A stretch of 16,663 bases of DNA from ZCTH02-B3 sp036563895 (GCA_036563895.1 DATCLN010000190.1:1-16663); one strand, 5' to 3'; counted from the first letter of the stretch, positions 7,883-16,550 are shown. Numbers and translations: made by a program. The notes: generated from the letters alone by a model not told the origin.

Positions 7883-7917
7883 GACGGGATCCGGCATGGC
7901 CCCGGATGCCGTCTTTT
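7883..7917 (+). terminator. Rho-independent terminator after the nitroreductase gene
   Basis: GACGG (7883-7887) and ATCCGG (7889-7894) pair with CCGGAT (7902-7907) and CCGTC (7909-7913) around a single mismatch; TTTT follows at 7914. It lies 30 nt after the stop codon. Confidence 0.8.
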
Positions 7918-7948
7918 GTCGCAATTCTCTCCGGACACCCGCCGGCGG

Positions 7949-7998
7949 AAACAAAAACGGGAACCCCATCGGCTTCACAGCCTCATGGGTTCCCGTTT
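7949..7998 (-). terminator. Rho-independent terminator after the HlyC/CorC-family gene
   Basis: AAACGGGAACCC (7955-7966) and GGGTTCCCGTTT (7987-7998) form a perfect 12-bp stem. On the minus strand it is followed by TTTTTGTTT (7957-7949). The stem begins 12 nt after the stop codon at 8011. Confidence 0.88.
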
Positions 7999-8010
7999 CG
8001 ATGCTCCGCG

Positions 8011-9345
8011 TCAGCCGTTCACCACTTCCGGCGGCTTCGCGCCGGCGTTTTCGCCGCGCACGACGGTGATGCGGGAGATGCGGAGGTTGTCGGTTTCCTC
8101 GACGATGAACTTGTAACCGCTTTCGTGCTCCACTACCTGATTCTTTTTCGGCGGAATCTCGATCTGGGAATAGATCCAGCCGCCGATCGTGTCGTAGTCG
8201 TCCGTCGGAATGTCCAGTCCGAAAAGGCTGTTCACTTCCTCGATGAGCATCATGCCGCTGATCGAGAAGGTGTTTTCGTCCTTTTGCTCCACGTCGGCCC
8301 GTTCCTCGTCGAATTCGTCCTGGATTTCCCCGACGATCTCCTCCATGATGTCTTCCATCGTCACCAGGCCGGAGGTGCCGCCGTATTCGTCGATCAGGAT
8401 GGCGATCTGCGACTTGTTCTTCTGCATCAGCTTCAGCAGCGAACTGATCGGCATGCTCTCCGGCACCGTGAGGATCGGACGCAGGATCGAACGCAGGTCC
8501 TGGATTTTGCCTTCGCTCTTGATCAGGTCCTTGATGTGGATGAACCCGATGATGTTGTCCTTGTCCGTTTCGCAGACCGGATAGCGGGTGTGCATTTCCT
8601 CCAGGGCGATCCGCTTGTTCTCCTCAAACGGAAGATTCATGTACAGGCAGACCATTTCCGTGCGGGGAATCATGATCTCCCGGGCGTTCGTTTCGGCGAA
8701 TTCGAAAATGTTGTCAACCAGGGTCAGCTCGGTGTTGTCGATGTATCCGCTCTTGTGGCTTTCCTTCATCAGGATGCGGATTTCCTCTTCGGTATGGGCC
8801 GAGGCTTCCCCGGCGGGTTCGATGCCCACCCACCGCAGCAGCCGGTTGGCCATGCCGTTCAGAAGCAGAATGAATGGGCGCATGATCTTGTAAAACCAGA
8901 CCATCGGCGCCGCCGTCCAGAGCGTGACGGTCTCCGCCTTGCGGATGGCCAGCGACTTCGGCGCCAGCTCGCCAAGGACGATGTGCAGCATGGTGATGAC
9001 GATGAACCCGATGGCGAAGGCGAACGGATGGACCAGGTTCTCGCCCACGCCGAGGAACTTGAACACCGGTTCCAAAGCGGCGGCAAGAGCCGGCTCCCCG
9101 ATCCAGCCCAGCGCCAGGGAAGACAGCGTGATGCCGAGCTGGCAGGCGGACAGGTAAGCATCCAGATTGTTCGTCAGATGCGAGGCAAATTTCGCCCGCA
9201 CATGGCCGCCCTGGGCCAGGGTGTCGATGCGCGTGCCGCGCACCTTGACCATGGCGAATTCGGCCGCCACGAAAAAGCCGTTCAGAAACACCAGGAAAAA
9301 GATGAGGACCAGATCCACGCCTAGCGGAAAAGGGTCACTGCTCAA
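8011..9345 (-). CDS. HlyC/CorC family membrane protein (DUF21-CBS-CBS-CorC_HlyC)
   Basis: A 444-residue integral membrane protein of the 'hemolysin family' (Bacillus YhdP/YqhB/YugS type). It has a DUF21 membrane domain with segments at about 11-33, 63-90, 106-126 and 140-166. Two cytosolic CBS domains follow at about 210-325, carrying MIPRTEMV (225-232) and DEYGGTSGLVTMEDIMEE (319-336). A CorC_HlyC domain follows at about 360-431. Family members are linked to magnesium efflux or tolerance; hemolysis is a misnomer. The frame is open to a GTG at 9381, but that codon abuts AAGGAGG with no spacing. A TTG at 9345 gives a start matching related proteins (MSSDPFPLGVDLVLIF), and I chose it. Its leader is unusual: the strong AAGGAGG (9387-9381) is separated from the TTG by a hairpin, described separately. 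It has its own promoter and terminator. Confidence 0.9.
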   Translation of the reverse strand: MSSDPFPLGVDLVLIFFLVFLNGFFVAAEFAMVKVRGTRIDTLAQGGHVRAKFASHLTNNLDAYLSACQLGITLSSLALGWIGEPALAAALEPVFKFLGVGENLVHPFAFAIGFIVITMLHIVLGELAPKSLAIRKAETVTLWTAAPMVWFYKIMRPFILLLNGMANRLLRWVGIEPAGEASAHTEEEIRILMKESHKSGYIDNTELTLVDNIFEFAETNAREIMIPRTEMVCLYMNLPFEENKRIALEEMHTRYPVCETDKDNIIGFIHIKDLIKSEGKIQDLRSILRPILTVPESMPISSLLKLMQKNKSQIAILIDEYGGTSGLVTMEDIMEEIVGEIQDEFDEERADVEQKDENTFSISGMMLIEEVNSLFGLDIPTDDYDTIGGWIYSQIEIPPKKNQVVEHESGYKFIVEETDNLRISRITVVRGENAGAKPPEVVNG

Positions 9346-9387
9346 TGATTCCCTACCCCCGCCGAGTGAGGATAGGTACACCTCCTT
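9343..9387 (-). promoter_or_regulatory. Ribosome site split from its start codon by a hairpin
   Basis: On the minus strand AAGGAGG (9387-9381) is followed by TGTA, then CCTATCC (9376-9370), an 11-nt loop, GGGTAGG (9358-9352), GAATCA and TTG (9345-9343). The two arms pair over 7 bp with one G-U. If folded, the distance from AAGGAGG to TTG falls from 35 to about 10 nt. A weaker local site (AGGG, 5 nt from the TTG) lies inside the 3' arm. Function is inference. Confidence 0.45.
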
Positions 9388-9426
9388 CGGAGCCAGGAAA
9401 ATGGAATGTATGTTTGTTAATAAAAT

Positions 9427-9455
9427 AGATTAAATGTTTTCCGGTCCGGCGTCAA
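9427..9455 (-). promoter_or_regulatory. Sigma-A-like promoter for the HlyC/CorC-family gene
   Basis: On the minus strand TTGACG (9455-9450) is followed after 17 nt by TAATCT (9432-9427). A better -10, TTTAAT, sits at 15-nt spacing (9434-9429). The region downstream is AT-rich in an otherwise GC-rich window. Predicted start is near 9420. Confidence 0.55.
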
Positions 9456-9578
9456 ACGGAGGAACGGAGAGCTACGGGTCGCCGTATCCCACTCTATTCG
9501 CTACGGCCCGCCCACTATGCCATTTTTCGGGCGAGACGGACTTAAAACTCGAAATCCCGCCCGAACCGGGAAATGGCG
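9456..9578. other. Structured non-coding stretch between rarA and the HlyC/CorC-family gene
   Basis: No gene is seen here. A long hairpin spans 9519-9577: GCCATTT (9519-9525) pairs with AAATGGC (9571-9577), and TCGGGCG (9527-9533) with CGCCCGA (9558-9564). It begins at the rarA stop codon but has no T-run on the minus strand. Next to it GCTACGG occurs twice (about 9471 and 9500), and TACGG/CCGTA form a small inverted repeat at about 9473-9486. It could be a 3'-end structure of the rarA transcript or a small RNA. Confidence 0.35.
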
Positions 9579-10985
9579 TCACGTGTTTTTATCCCGCTCA
9601 ACCGCGGCGCCTTTATCCCCGGCTTCAGCGGCGCCGTGCTCCCGCGCTTCCATGGCACGGCCGCCCAGGCCAAGGCGGCGCTCCCGGCCGGCGCGGATCC
9701 GTTCTTCCATCCCCTGCGACGTGGGATGGTAAAACAGACGGTCTTTCAGCGGATCGGGCGCATACTGCTGTTCCACGTAATGGCCGGGATAGTCGTGCGG
9801 ATATTTGTAGCCCGTGTGGCCGAGTTTGGCCGCGCTCTTGTAATTGTTGTCGCGGATGTGCATCGGCACCTCGTAGGACGGTTGCCGCGCGATCGCCTCC
9901 ATGGCGTTGTCGACGGCGCGCAGGACGGAGTTGGATTTCGGGCTCTCCACCGCGAACAGAATGGCCTGGGCGATCGGGAGCCTGCCCTCCGGCCAGCCGA
10001 TGCGCTCGTACGCCTGCCATGCGCTCACCGCCTGGACCAGCGCCTGCGGATTGGCCAGGCCGATGTCCTCGCTGCACGCCACGGTAAGCCGCCGGACAAA
10101 CACCAGGGGGTCCATGCCCAGCTTTTCCACCCCGTACAAAAACCAGAACAGCGCGGCGTCGCTCGAACCCCGCACGCTTTTGTGAAAAGCCGACAGCACG
10201 TCATACTGCGTGGATTCATCCGCCTGCACCGTCGGCTGGCGGATCGCCTCTTCCGCCGTTTGCAGCGTGATATGCACCGTCCCGTCCGGACCGGGCGGCG
10301 TGGCCATGGCCGCCAGCTCCAGCGCGGACAGCGCCCGGCGGATGTCGCCGTTGGCCACCGTCGCGATGTGGAGCATCGCGTCCTCGTCGACGCGCAGCTT
10401 CATGAAGCCGAGACCTTTCACCGGATCGGCGATGGCCCGGCGCATCGCTTCCAGCACGTGCTCCCGCGTGAGCGGGTACAGCCGGTACAGCGTGGACCGG
10501 GACAGGAGCGCCCCGTTGATGGTGTGGTACGGATTTTCCGTGGTGGCGCCGATGAAGATGATGGTTCCCTTTTCCACCGCCGGCAGGAGGGCGTCCTGCC
10601 GCGCGTGGTTGAAACGGTGCACTTCGTCGAGGAACAGGATCGTCTTGCGGCCGTACAGACGCCGGTTGCGCTCCGCCCGTTCGATGACGTCCCGCACGTC
10701 CTTGACGGTGGCGTCCACGGCGTTCAGCCGCACGAAGTCCCCTTTCGTCCGTTTCGAAATGATGTGCGCCAGCGTGGTCTTGCCGCTGCCCGGCGGACCG
10801 AACAGGATGATGGAACTGACCGCGTCCGATTCGATGGCGCGGCGAAGCAGCTTGCCCGGACCGACCAGGTGCTCCTGGCCGATGAATTCGTCCAGCGTGT
10901 CCGGCCGCATCCGGTCCGCCAGAAGCCGCATGCGCGGATCGCTTTCCAGCGCGTGGCCGAACAGATCCGCTTCGTTCCCGTTCAT
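9579..10985 (-). CDS. rarA: Replication-associated recombination protein A (RarA/MgsA/YrvN AAA+ ATPase)
   Basis: A 468-residue AAA+ ATPase related to clamp-loader subunits and RuvB that acts at stalled or broken replication forks. Visible elements are RMRPDTLDEFIGQEHLVG (25-42), Walker A GPPGSGKT (63-70), Walker B ILFLDEVHRF (116-125), sensor 1 GATTENP (146-152) and the probable arginine finger in LSRS (161-164). The C-terminal clamp-loader-like and tetramerisation region carries ACSEDIGLANPQA, SPKSNS and YKYPHDYPGHYVEQQY. The final 35 or so residues are a charged Ala/Gly/Arg-rich extension beyond the usual end. The ATG at 10985 has AGGGAGG at 8-nt spacing. The start overlaps the end of the phosphodiesterase gene by 4 nt (ATGA), indicating translational coupling. 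No clear terminator follows. Confidence 0.95.
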   Translation of the reverse strand: MNGNEADLFGHALESDPRMRLLADRMRPDTLDEFIGQEHLVGPGKLLRRAIESDAVSSIILFGPPGSGKTTLAHIISKRTKGDFVRLNAVDATVKDVRDVIERAERNRRLYGRKTILFLDEVHRFNHARQDALLPAVEKGTIIFIGATTENPYHTINGALLSRSTLYRLYPLTREHVLEAMRRAIADPVKGLGFMKLRVDEDAMLHIATVANGDIRRALSALELAAMATPPGPDGTVHITLQTAEEAIRQPTVQADESTQYDVLSAFHKSVRGSSDAALFWFLYGVEKLGMDPLVFVRRLTVACSEDIGLANPQALVQAVSAWQAYERIGWPEGRLPIAQAILFAVESPKSNSVLRAVDNAMEAIARQPSYEVPMHIRDNNYKSAAKLGHTGYKYPHDYPGHYVEQQYAPDPLKDRLFYHPTSQGMEERIRAGRERRLGLGGRAMEAREHGAAEAGDKGAAVERDKNT

Positions 10986-12115
10986 CCGCTTGGCCTCCCT
11001 TTCCGGTTATCCGCGTTCCTCGGCACGAGTGCCGGATCGTCGGTCACGATGCCGTCCACGCCCGCCTTAAGAAGCGGAGCGACCTCGCCGGGATACTTGA
11101 CGGTCCAGACGAGGGTGAGCGCGCCCCGCCGGTGGATGCGCTGGACGAGCCTGGCGTCCGCCGTGTCCAGACGGACGTTGATGAAATCGGCGAACCCGGC
11201 GAAATGGTCCAGATCCTTTTCAGAAGGCTTCCTTCCATTCTGTCCGGTGAGCACGCCGATCTGGATCTTCGGCAGCAGATTCCGCAGCCGGCGCATCGAC
11301 TCCGGGTGGAACGACTGGACGATGAGCCTGTTCTCGATGCCGTCCATGAGGCCGCGGGCGGTCAGCAGCGCGGCCAGTTCGTCTTCGGCGTCCGGGTCTT
11401 TCAGTTCCACCAGCAGGCCGATCTTGCCGGCGTAGCGGTCCAGCACCTCTTCCAGAAGCGGCAGGGGCTGCCCCGCAAACGAGGGACCAAACCATGAACC
11501 CGCGTCCAGCCGGTTCAGGACGTCCCAGGAGAGATCGGCGACGCGGCCCCTCCCGTCCGTCGTCCGGTCCACCGTCGCGTCGTGGATGACCACCAGCCGG
11601 CCGTCCCTGCTGCGCCTGACGTCCAGCTCGATGAAGTCGGCTCCTTCCCGGAGCGCCAGGTCGAAGGCGGCAAAGGTGTTCTCCGGCGCGTGCATGGACA
11701 CGCCCCGGTGCGCGATGATCCAGGGCCGGGCATACGGCCACCGGTCCGCCTTGTCCGAACCGGACCGCTCCGCCGTTGGCTCCGCTTCGGACGGCGCGGC
11801 CTTGGCGAAGGTCTGCCGGGATTTTCCCGCGACGACGGCGGAGGGCAAATGCCCGATGGAAGACAGGCGGTGCCGAGGGGCGGGCGAATCGGCCTCGGCG
11901 GGGGAGACGCCGCGTCCCGAAAGCGCCGCCGACGCCGGGAATCCGGAAGAAGAAAGGAACAGGGACGGGATGAAGTACACGGTCGACGCGGTCCACGCCG
12001 CAGACCAGGCCGGCAGGCTCCGCGCGGCGGTTTGCCGGACGGTGGCGACCGTCGCGAACGCGGTCAGGAGAATCATCGTCGCGGACATGAACGCTTTCCG
12101 GAATTGCGTGTTCAT
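10982..12115 (-). CDS. Secreted glycerophosphodiester phosphodiesterase (GDPD family)
   Basis: A 377-residue protein that would hydrolyse glycerophosphodiesters to glycerol 3-phosphate and an alcohol. The catalytic domain starts at about residue 130. It shows AHRGVSMHAPENT (135-147, catalytic His136 and Arg137), FIELDV (161-166, metal ligands Glu163 and Asp165) and VVIHDATVDRTTDG (176-189, His178). The C-terminal KAGVDGIVTDDP is the usual barrel end. The N-terminus (basic start, hydrophobic 9-25, AARS near 30-33) looks like a signal peptide, so the enzyme is probably extracytoplasmic. Between signal and domain lies an atypical stretch of about 100 residues, including a second hydrophobic patch at 44-66 and a low-complexity linker. 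ATG at 12115 is preferred; TTG at 12118 also fits GGGGA upstream. It resembles B. subtilis GlpQ in activity, but I do not assign the symbol. Confidence 0.92.
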   Translation of the reverse strand: MNTQFRKAFMSATMILLTAFATVATVRQTAARSLPAWSAAWTASTVYFIPSLFLSSSGFPASAALSGRGVSPAEADSPAPRHRLSSIGHLPSAVVAGKSRQTFAKAAPSEAEPTAERSGSDKADRWPYARPWIIAHRGVSMHAPENTFAAFDLALREGADFIELDVRRSRDGRLVVIHDATVDRTTDGRGRVADLSWDVLNRLDAGSWFGPSFAGQPLPLLEEVLDRYAGKIGLLVELKDPDAEDELAALLTARGLMDGIENRLIVQSFHPESMRRLRNLLPKIQIGVLTGQNGRKPSEKDLDHFAGFADFINVRLDTADARLVQRIHRRGALTLVWTVKYPGEVAPLLKAGVDGIVTDDPALVPRNADNRKGRPSG

Positions 12116-12161
12116 CAACGTGTCTTCCCCGCTTTTGGCCGTCTTTCATGACGTTTTTATC

Positions 12162-12170
12162 ATCATACCA
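12162..12170 (-). promoter_or_regulatory. Extended -10 promoter for the phosphodiesterase-rarA operon
   Basis: On the minus strand TGG-TATGAT (12170-12162) is a near-consensus extended -10 box. It lies about 47 nt before the ATG at 12115 and just downstream of the terminator at 12221-12278. This supports an independent two-gene transcript. Confidence 0.55.
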
Positions 12171-12220
12171 TAATGGCCGCGCCTTGCGCAGACAAACGCG
12201 AATTTGCGCCTTCGGCAGAT

Positions 12221-12278
12221 AAAAAACCTCCGTCATGTCCGGACCCGGCGGGTCGTCCCGGGTCCCGGCAGACGGAGG
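12221..12278 (-). terminator. Strong Rho-independent terminator after the small gene
   Basis: CCTCCGTC and GACGGAGG (12227-12234 with 12271-12278) form a perfect outer stem. GGACCCG (12241-12247) and CGGGTCC (12259-12265) form an inner stem. On the minus strand TTTTTT follows at 12226-12221. It isolates the hisS-aspS-small gene region from the phosphodiesterase gene. Confidence 0.88.
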
Positions 12279-12316
12279 AGAAGGATGGTAACCTGGTTGC
12301 CGTATTAATGTTTCCG

Positions 12317-12670
12317 TCACCAATCGTCGAACGGATCTTGTCCCTGCTGCCGTACCCCGGCTTCCCGGTTGTCCTGGCCGGGGTTTTCCTCGCCCATGGC
12401 TTCCTGCGGAAAACCTCCTTCGCCGAAAGGCGGATCATCCCATGGATCCCAGAACGGATCCCGCGGCTGAAACGCTTCCTGCGCCTGTTGCATCTGCTGA
12501 CGCTCCGACGTGCGGCGGCCTGCCGATCCGCTCCCTTTCGTCCGGCGGCTCCCGGAGCTTTGCGCCCGCTTTCGGATTCCCGCTTTTGCTCCGCCTCTCG
12601 CCGCGAGGACGATCCGGCCGGAACGGACCTGTTCCCCGCCGCCTGTCCGTCCCTGGCGGCTTTTGCCCAC
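12317..12670 (-). CDS. Small hypothetical protein, basic N-terminus and acidic/aromatic C-terminus
   Basis: A possible 117-residue protein that I do not recognise. The GTG at 12670 has GGAGGT at about 8-nt spacing, and the frame ends 39 nt before a strong terminator, which supports a real gene. The first 60 residues are rich in Arg, Lys, Gly and Ser (GKSRQGRTGGGEQ, then RRTKGSGSAGRRTSER). The second half carries QQMQQAQEAF, then repeated Asp-Pro-aromatic units (DPFWDPWDDPPF) and ends in QDPFDDW. No membrane segment, signal peptide or Cys/His metal motif is seen. The composition suggests a mostly disordered protein, perhaps nucleic-acid or partner binding, which is inference. A GTG at 12679 abuts the ribosome site and is less likely. 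Overlapping open frames on the other strand look like GC-driven shadows. Confidence 0.5.
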   Translation of the reverse strand: MGKSRQGRTGGGEQVRSGRIVLAARGGAKAGIRKRAQSSGSRRTKGSGSAGRRTSERQQMQQAQEAFQPRDPFWDPWDDPPFGEGGFPQEAMGEENPGQDNREAGVRQQGQDPFDDW

Positions 12671-12699
12671 GGTCTGCACCTCCGCATACAGGATAGTCC

Positions 12700-12705
12700 A
12701 TTGTA
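12700..12705 (-). promoter_or_regulatory. Possible -10 box for the small hypothetical gene
   Basis: TACAAT on the minus strand (12705-12700) lies 29 nt before the GTG at 12670 and after the aspS terminator. No convincing -35 is present. Confidence 0.3.
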
Positions 12706-12749
12706 TGGGAGCGGACAGGCAAATGGCGAAGGCGGATGCCGAGGAACGG

Positions 12750-12773
12750 AAAAAACGGGCGAAAGCCCGCCCG
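12750..12773 (-). terminator. Rho-independent terminator of the hisS-aspS transcript
   Basis: On the minus strand CGGGCG (12773-12768) and CGCCCG (12761-12756) form a compact stem followed by six T (12755-12750). It lies about 140 nt beyond the aspS stop codon. Confidence 0.85.
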
Positions 12774-12914
12774 ATTTCGGCCGGTTCGCCGTGACGGACG
12801 GGCTCCCTCCCGCGGCGGACGGGTACTTTCCCATCCCCGCCGGAAACCGCGCCGCCTGCACCGGCCCGGCTTTCGGGCCTTCAGCAGCGGCTTGGCCCGC
12901 GACTGACACCGGCG
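12774..12914 (-). other. GC-rich structured 3' untranslated stretch after aspS
   Basis: No gene is seen in these 141 nt. On the minus strand GGCCCG/CGGGCC (near 12881) forms a hairpin with a 5-nt loop. A larger imperfect stem joins CGGCGG...GATGGG with CCC-GTCCGCCG (about 12812-12842). No promoter is visible, so it is probably the 3' UTR of aspS running to the terminator. Confidence 0.35.
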
Positions 12915-14803
<1,889 letters not shown>

Positions 14804-14807
<4 letters not shown>

Positions 14808-16072
14808 TGCGCGTCCTTCTCCCTTTCCTCCAGCAAAATTCGCGTGAGTTCCTCCGGTGCCACTTCGCGCTGCTCGCCCGTATCCAGGCGCTTGAGCGCG
14901 ATGACGCCGCGGTCCAGCTCGTCGTCGCCGACGACCGCCGCGTAGCGCGCGCCGATCCGGTCCGCCGCCTTGAGCTGCGCCTTGATCTTGCGGCCCTGGT
15001 AGTCGCGCTCCACCGCAAGGCCCGCCAGCCGCAGCTTCCGGATCAGGCCCGTCGCCGCCCGCTCCGCCCGTTCGCCGAGGGCGACCCAGTACAGGTCGAC
15101 GCGGCCGTCCGAATCCATCCCAAGCTGCCGCTGCTCCAGGAGCCGGATCGTGCGCTCCAGGCCGATGGCCATGCCCACGCCGGGACGATCTTCGCCGCCG
15201 ATCTGCGCCACCAGGCCGTTGTACCGGCCGCCGCCGCCGACGGCGTCGATGGCGCCGATCCCCTGCGCCTTGTACTCAAAAGCGGTATGGGTGTAATAAT
15301 CCAGCCCGCGCACGAGCCGGTGGTTGATCACGTAAGGGATCTCCATCGCCTCCAGATGCTCCCGCACCCGGGCGAAATGTGCCGCGCACGCCTCGTCCAG
15401 GCTGTCCAGGATGGAAGGCGCGTCCGCAAACTTGTCCTGATCCACCTTGCAGTCCAGCACCCGCAGCGGGTTGCGCGCCATGCGCGCCTGGCAGTCCTTG
15501 CACAGCGTATCCCGCATCGGCTCGAGGAACGCCAGCAGCCGCTCGCGGAAGGCGGCGCGGACCCGGGGCGTGCCGACGGAATTGATCTCCAACGTGACGC
15601 CGTCCAGGCCAAGCATCCGGTAAAAATCGTACCCGAGGGCGATCACTTCCGCGTCCAGCGCCGGATCGTCCGACCCGATCGCCTCCACGCCGAACTGGTG
15701 GAACTGCCGGTACCGCCCGGCCTGGGCCCGCTCGTAGCGGAACATCGGCCCGATGTAGTACAGCTTGCTGAGATCCGGCTCGCCGTACAGCTTGTTCTCC
15801 ACATAGGCGCGCACGACGCCCGCCGTCCCTTCCGGCCGCAGCGTCATGCTCCGCCCGCCGCGGTCCTCGAAGGTGTACATTTCCTTTTCCACGATGTCAG
15901 TCGTCTCGCCGACGCCCCGCCGGAACAGCTCGGTCGCTTCGAAGATCGGCGTGCGGATTTCCCGGTAGTTGTATCGCCGGCACAGCTCCCGCGCGGTCCG
16001 TTCCACGTGCTGCCAGAGCGACGCGCTTGCCGGCAGGATGTCCTGCGTTCCCGGCGGTCTTTGAAAAGCCAC
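14804..16072 (-). CDS. hisS: Histidine--tRNA ligase
   Basis: A 422-residue class IIa synthetase that charges tRNA-His, of usual length for the family. Motifs are RPPGTQDILP (5-14), motif 1 region around REIRTPIFEATELF (37-50), TLRPEGTAGVVRAY (77-90) and motif 2 FRYERAQAGRYRQFHQFGVE (111-130). The histidine-binding blocks LVRGLDYYTHTAFEY (253-267) and AVGGGGRYNGL (277-287) follow. The C-terminal anticodon-binding domain covers about 325-420. A short Cys pair (CKDCQ, 191-195) lies in the insertion domain. The start is GTG at 16072 with GGGGTG about 6 nt upstream. The stop overlaps the aspS start (ATGATG), so the two genes are coupled. Expression is controlled by the T-box leader immediately upstream. 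Confidence 0.97.
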
Positions 16073-16116
16073 GCGATCACCCCATTTGTCAGAAACTCAA
16101 AATCTCAGGCCCCATC

Positions 16117-16148
16117 AAAAAAGCCCCCGTCCCGCCTGGGACGAGAGC
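16117..16148 (-). terminator. T-box regulated terminator before hisS
   Basis: On the minus strand GCTCTCGTCCC (16148-16138) pairs with GGGACGGGGGC (16133-16123) over 11 bp with two G-U pairs around a 4-nt loop. TTTTTT follows (16122-16117). This is the attenuator that the antiterminator would displace. Confidence 0.88.
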
Positions 16149-16430
16149 CTCGGCTCCCGTGGTGCCACCCGTCTTCCGGACGCGCCGCCCGGCCGGCCCA
16201 TGCCGCCCGCAGGCCCGCCGACACGCGTCCGCTCGTTCGCCGGATAACGCCCGGCCGCGTTCCGCACTACTGGGGTCCCGCGGTCCGCCTGCGGCCCGTT
16301 CGCACGGACATCTCGGGGAGGTCTTTCGTCCGGTCGTCACCAGGCGGCTTGCAGCCGAAGGCCGCCCTCTCTGCGGATGCGGTTCCGGAGTACTCTTTCC
16401 CGTCATCGATTTTCGCCCTGTCAATCATTG
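16117..16430 (-). promoter_or_regulatory. T-box riboswitch leader of hisS-aspS, probably tRNA-Asp responsive
   Basis: The minus strand carries a full T-box leader. Stem I begins with GGGAAAGAGTA (AGTA motif, about 16403-16393), then AGAGAG, the GGCTGCAAGCC apical region and CTGGTG. The probable specifier loop is CGAAA-GAC-CTCCCCGAG, placing GAC (16323-16321, Asp codon) in the specifier position after GAAN. GTTATCC and GAGCGG follow in the usual linker. The T-box core GGGTGGCACCACGGG (16170-16156) has bulge UGGC, which pairs with an acceptor end GCCA. Bacterial tRNA-Asp has discriminator G73, whereas tRNA-His has C73 and would need UGGG. Both elements therefore fit tRNA-Asp. The terminator follows at 16148-16117. 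The T-box call is certain; the specificity is inferred by hand alignment. Confidence 0.93.
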
Positions 16431-16436
16431 CTCCTA

Positions 16437-16465
16437 ATTGTAATATGCGCGTTTTGCCCTGTCAA
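16437..16465 (-). promoter_or_regulatory. Sigma-A promoter of the hisS-aspS operon
   Basis: On the minus strand TTGACA (16465-16460) is separated by exactly 17 nt from TACAAT (16442-16437). This is the best promoter in the window. Predicted start is near 16430, just before T-box stem I. Confidence 0.85.
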
Positions 16466-16494
16466 CCAAGGCCGGCGTCCGCCGATTTTTCATG

Positions 16495-16503
16495 ATTATA
16501 CCA
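16495..16503 (-). promoter_or_regulatory. Second, upstream extended -10 promoter for hisS-aspS
   Basis: TGG-TATAAT on the minus strand (16503-16495) is a perfect extended -10 without a good -35 at 17 nt. It lies between the intron end and the main promoter. Any transcript would start near 16488 and include the T-box leader. Confidence 0.5.
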
Positions 16504-16550
16504 TTTATGGAACCGCCGACGGACCAATGCCCGTGTCAAGCAGGCCGGAA

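Noticed and set aside
9470..9578. Possible tRNA in the rarA-HlyC/CorC spacer (fragments like GTAGCTC and GGTTCG)
   Set aside because: The fragments are in the wrong order and no cloverleaf with acceptor and T arms can be drawn.
12163..12909. Minus-strand 248-codon open frame between aspS and the phosphodiesterase gene
   Set aside because: It passes through both terminators and overlaps the better-supported 117-residue frame; no ribosome site.
16089..16424. Open frames inside the hisS leader, including an ATG after AGGAG near 16428
   Set aside because: The region is a T-box leader with recognisable conserved elements; ribosome spacing of 2 nt is too short.
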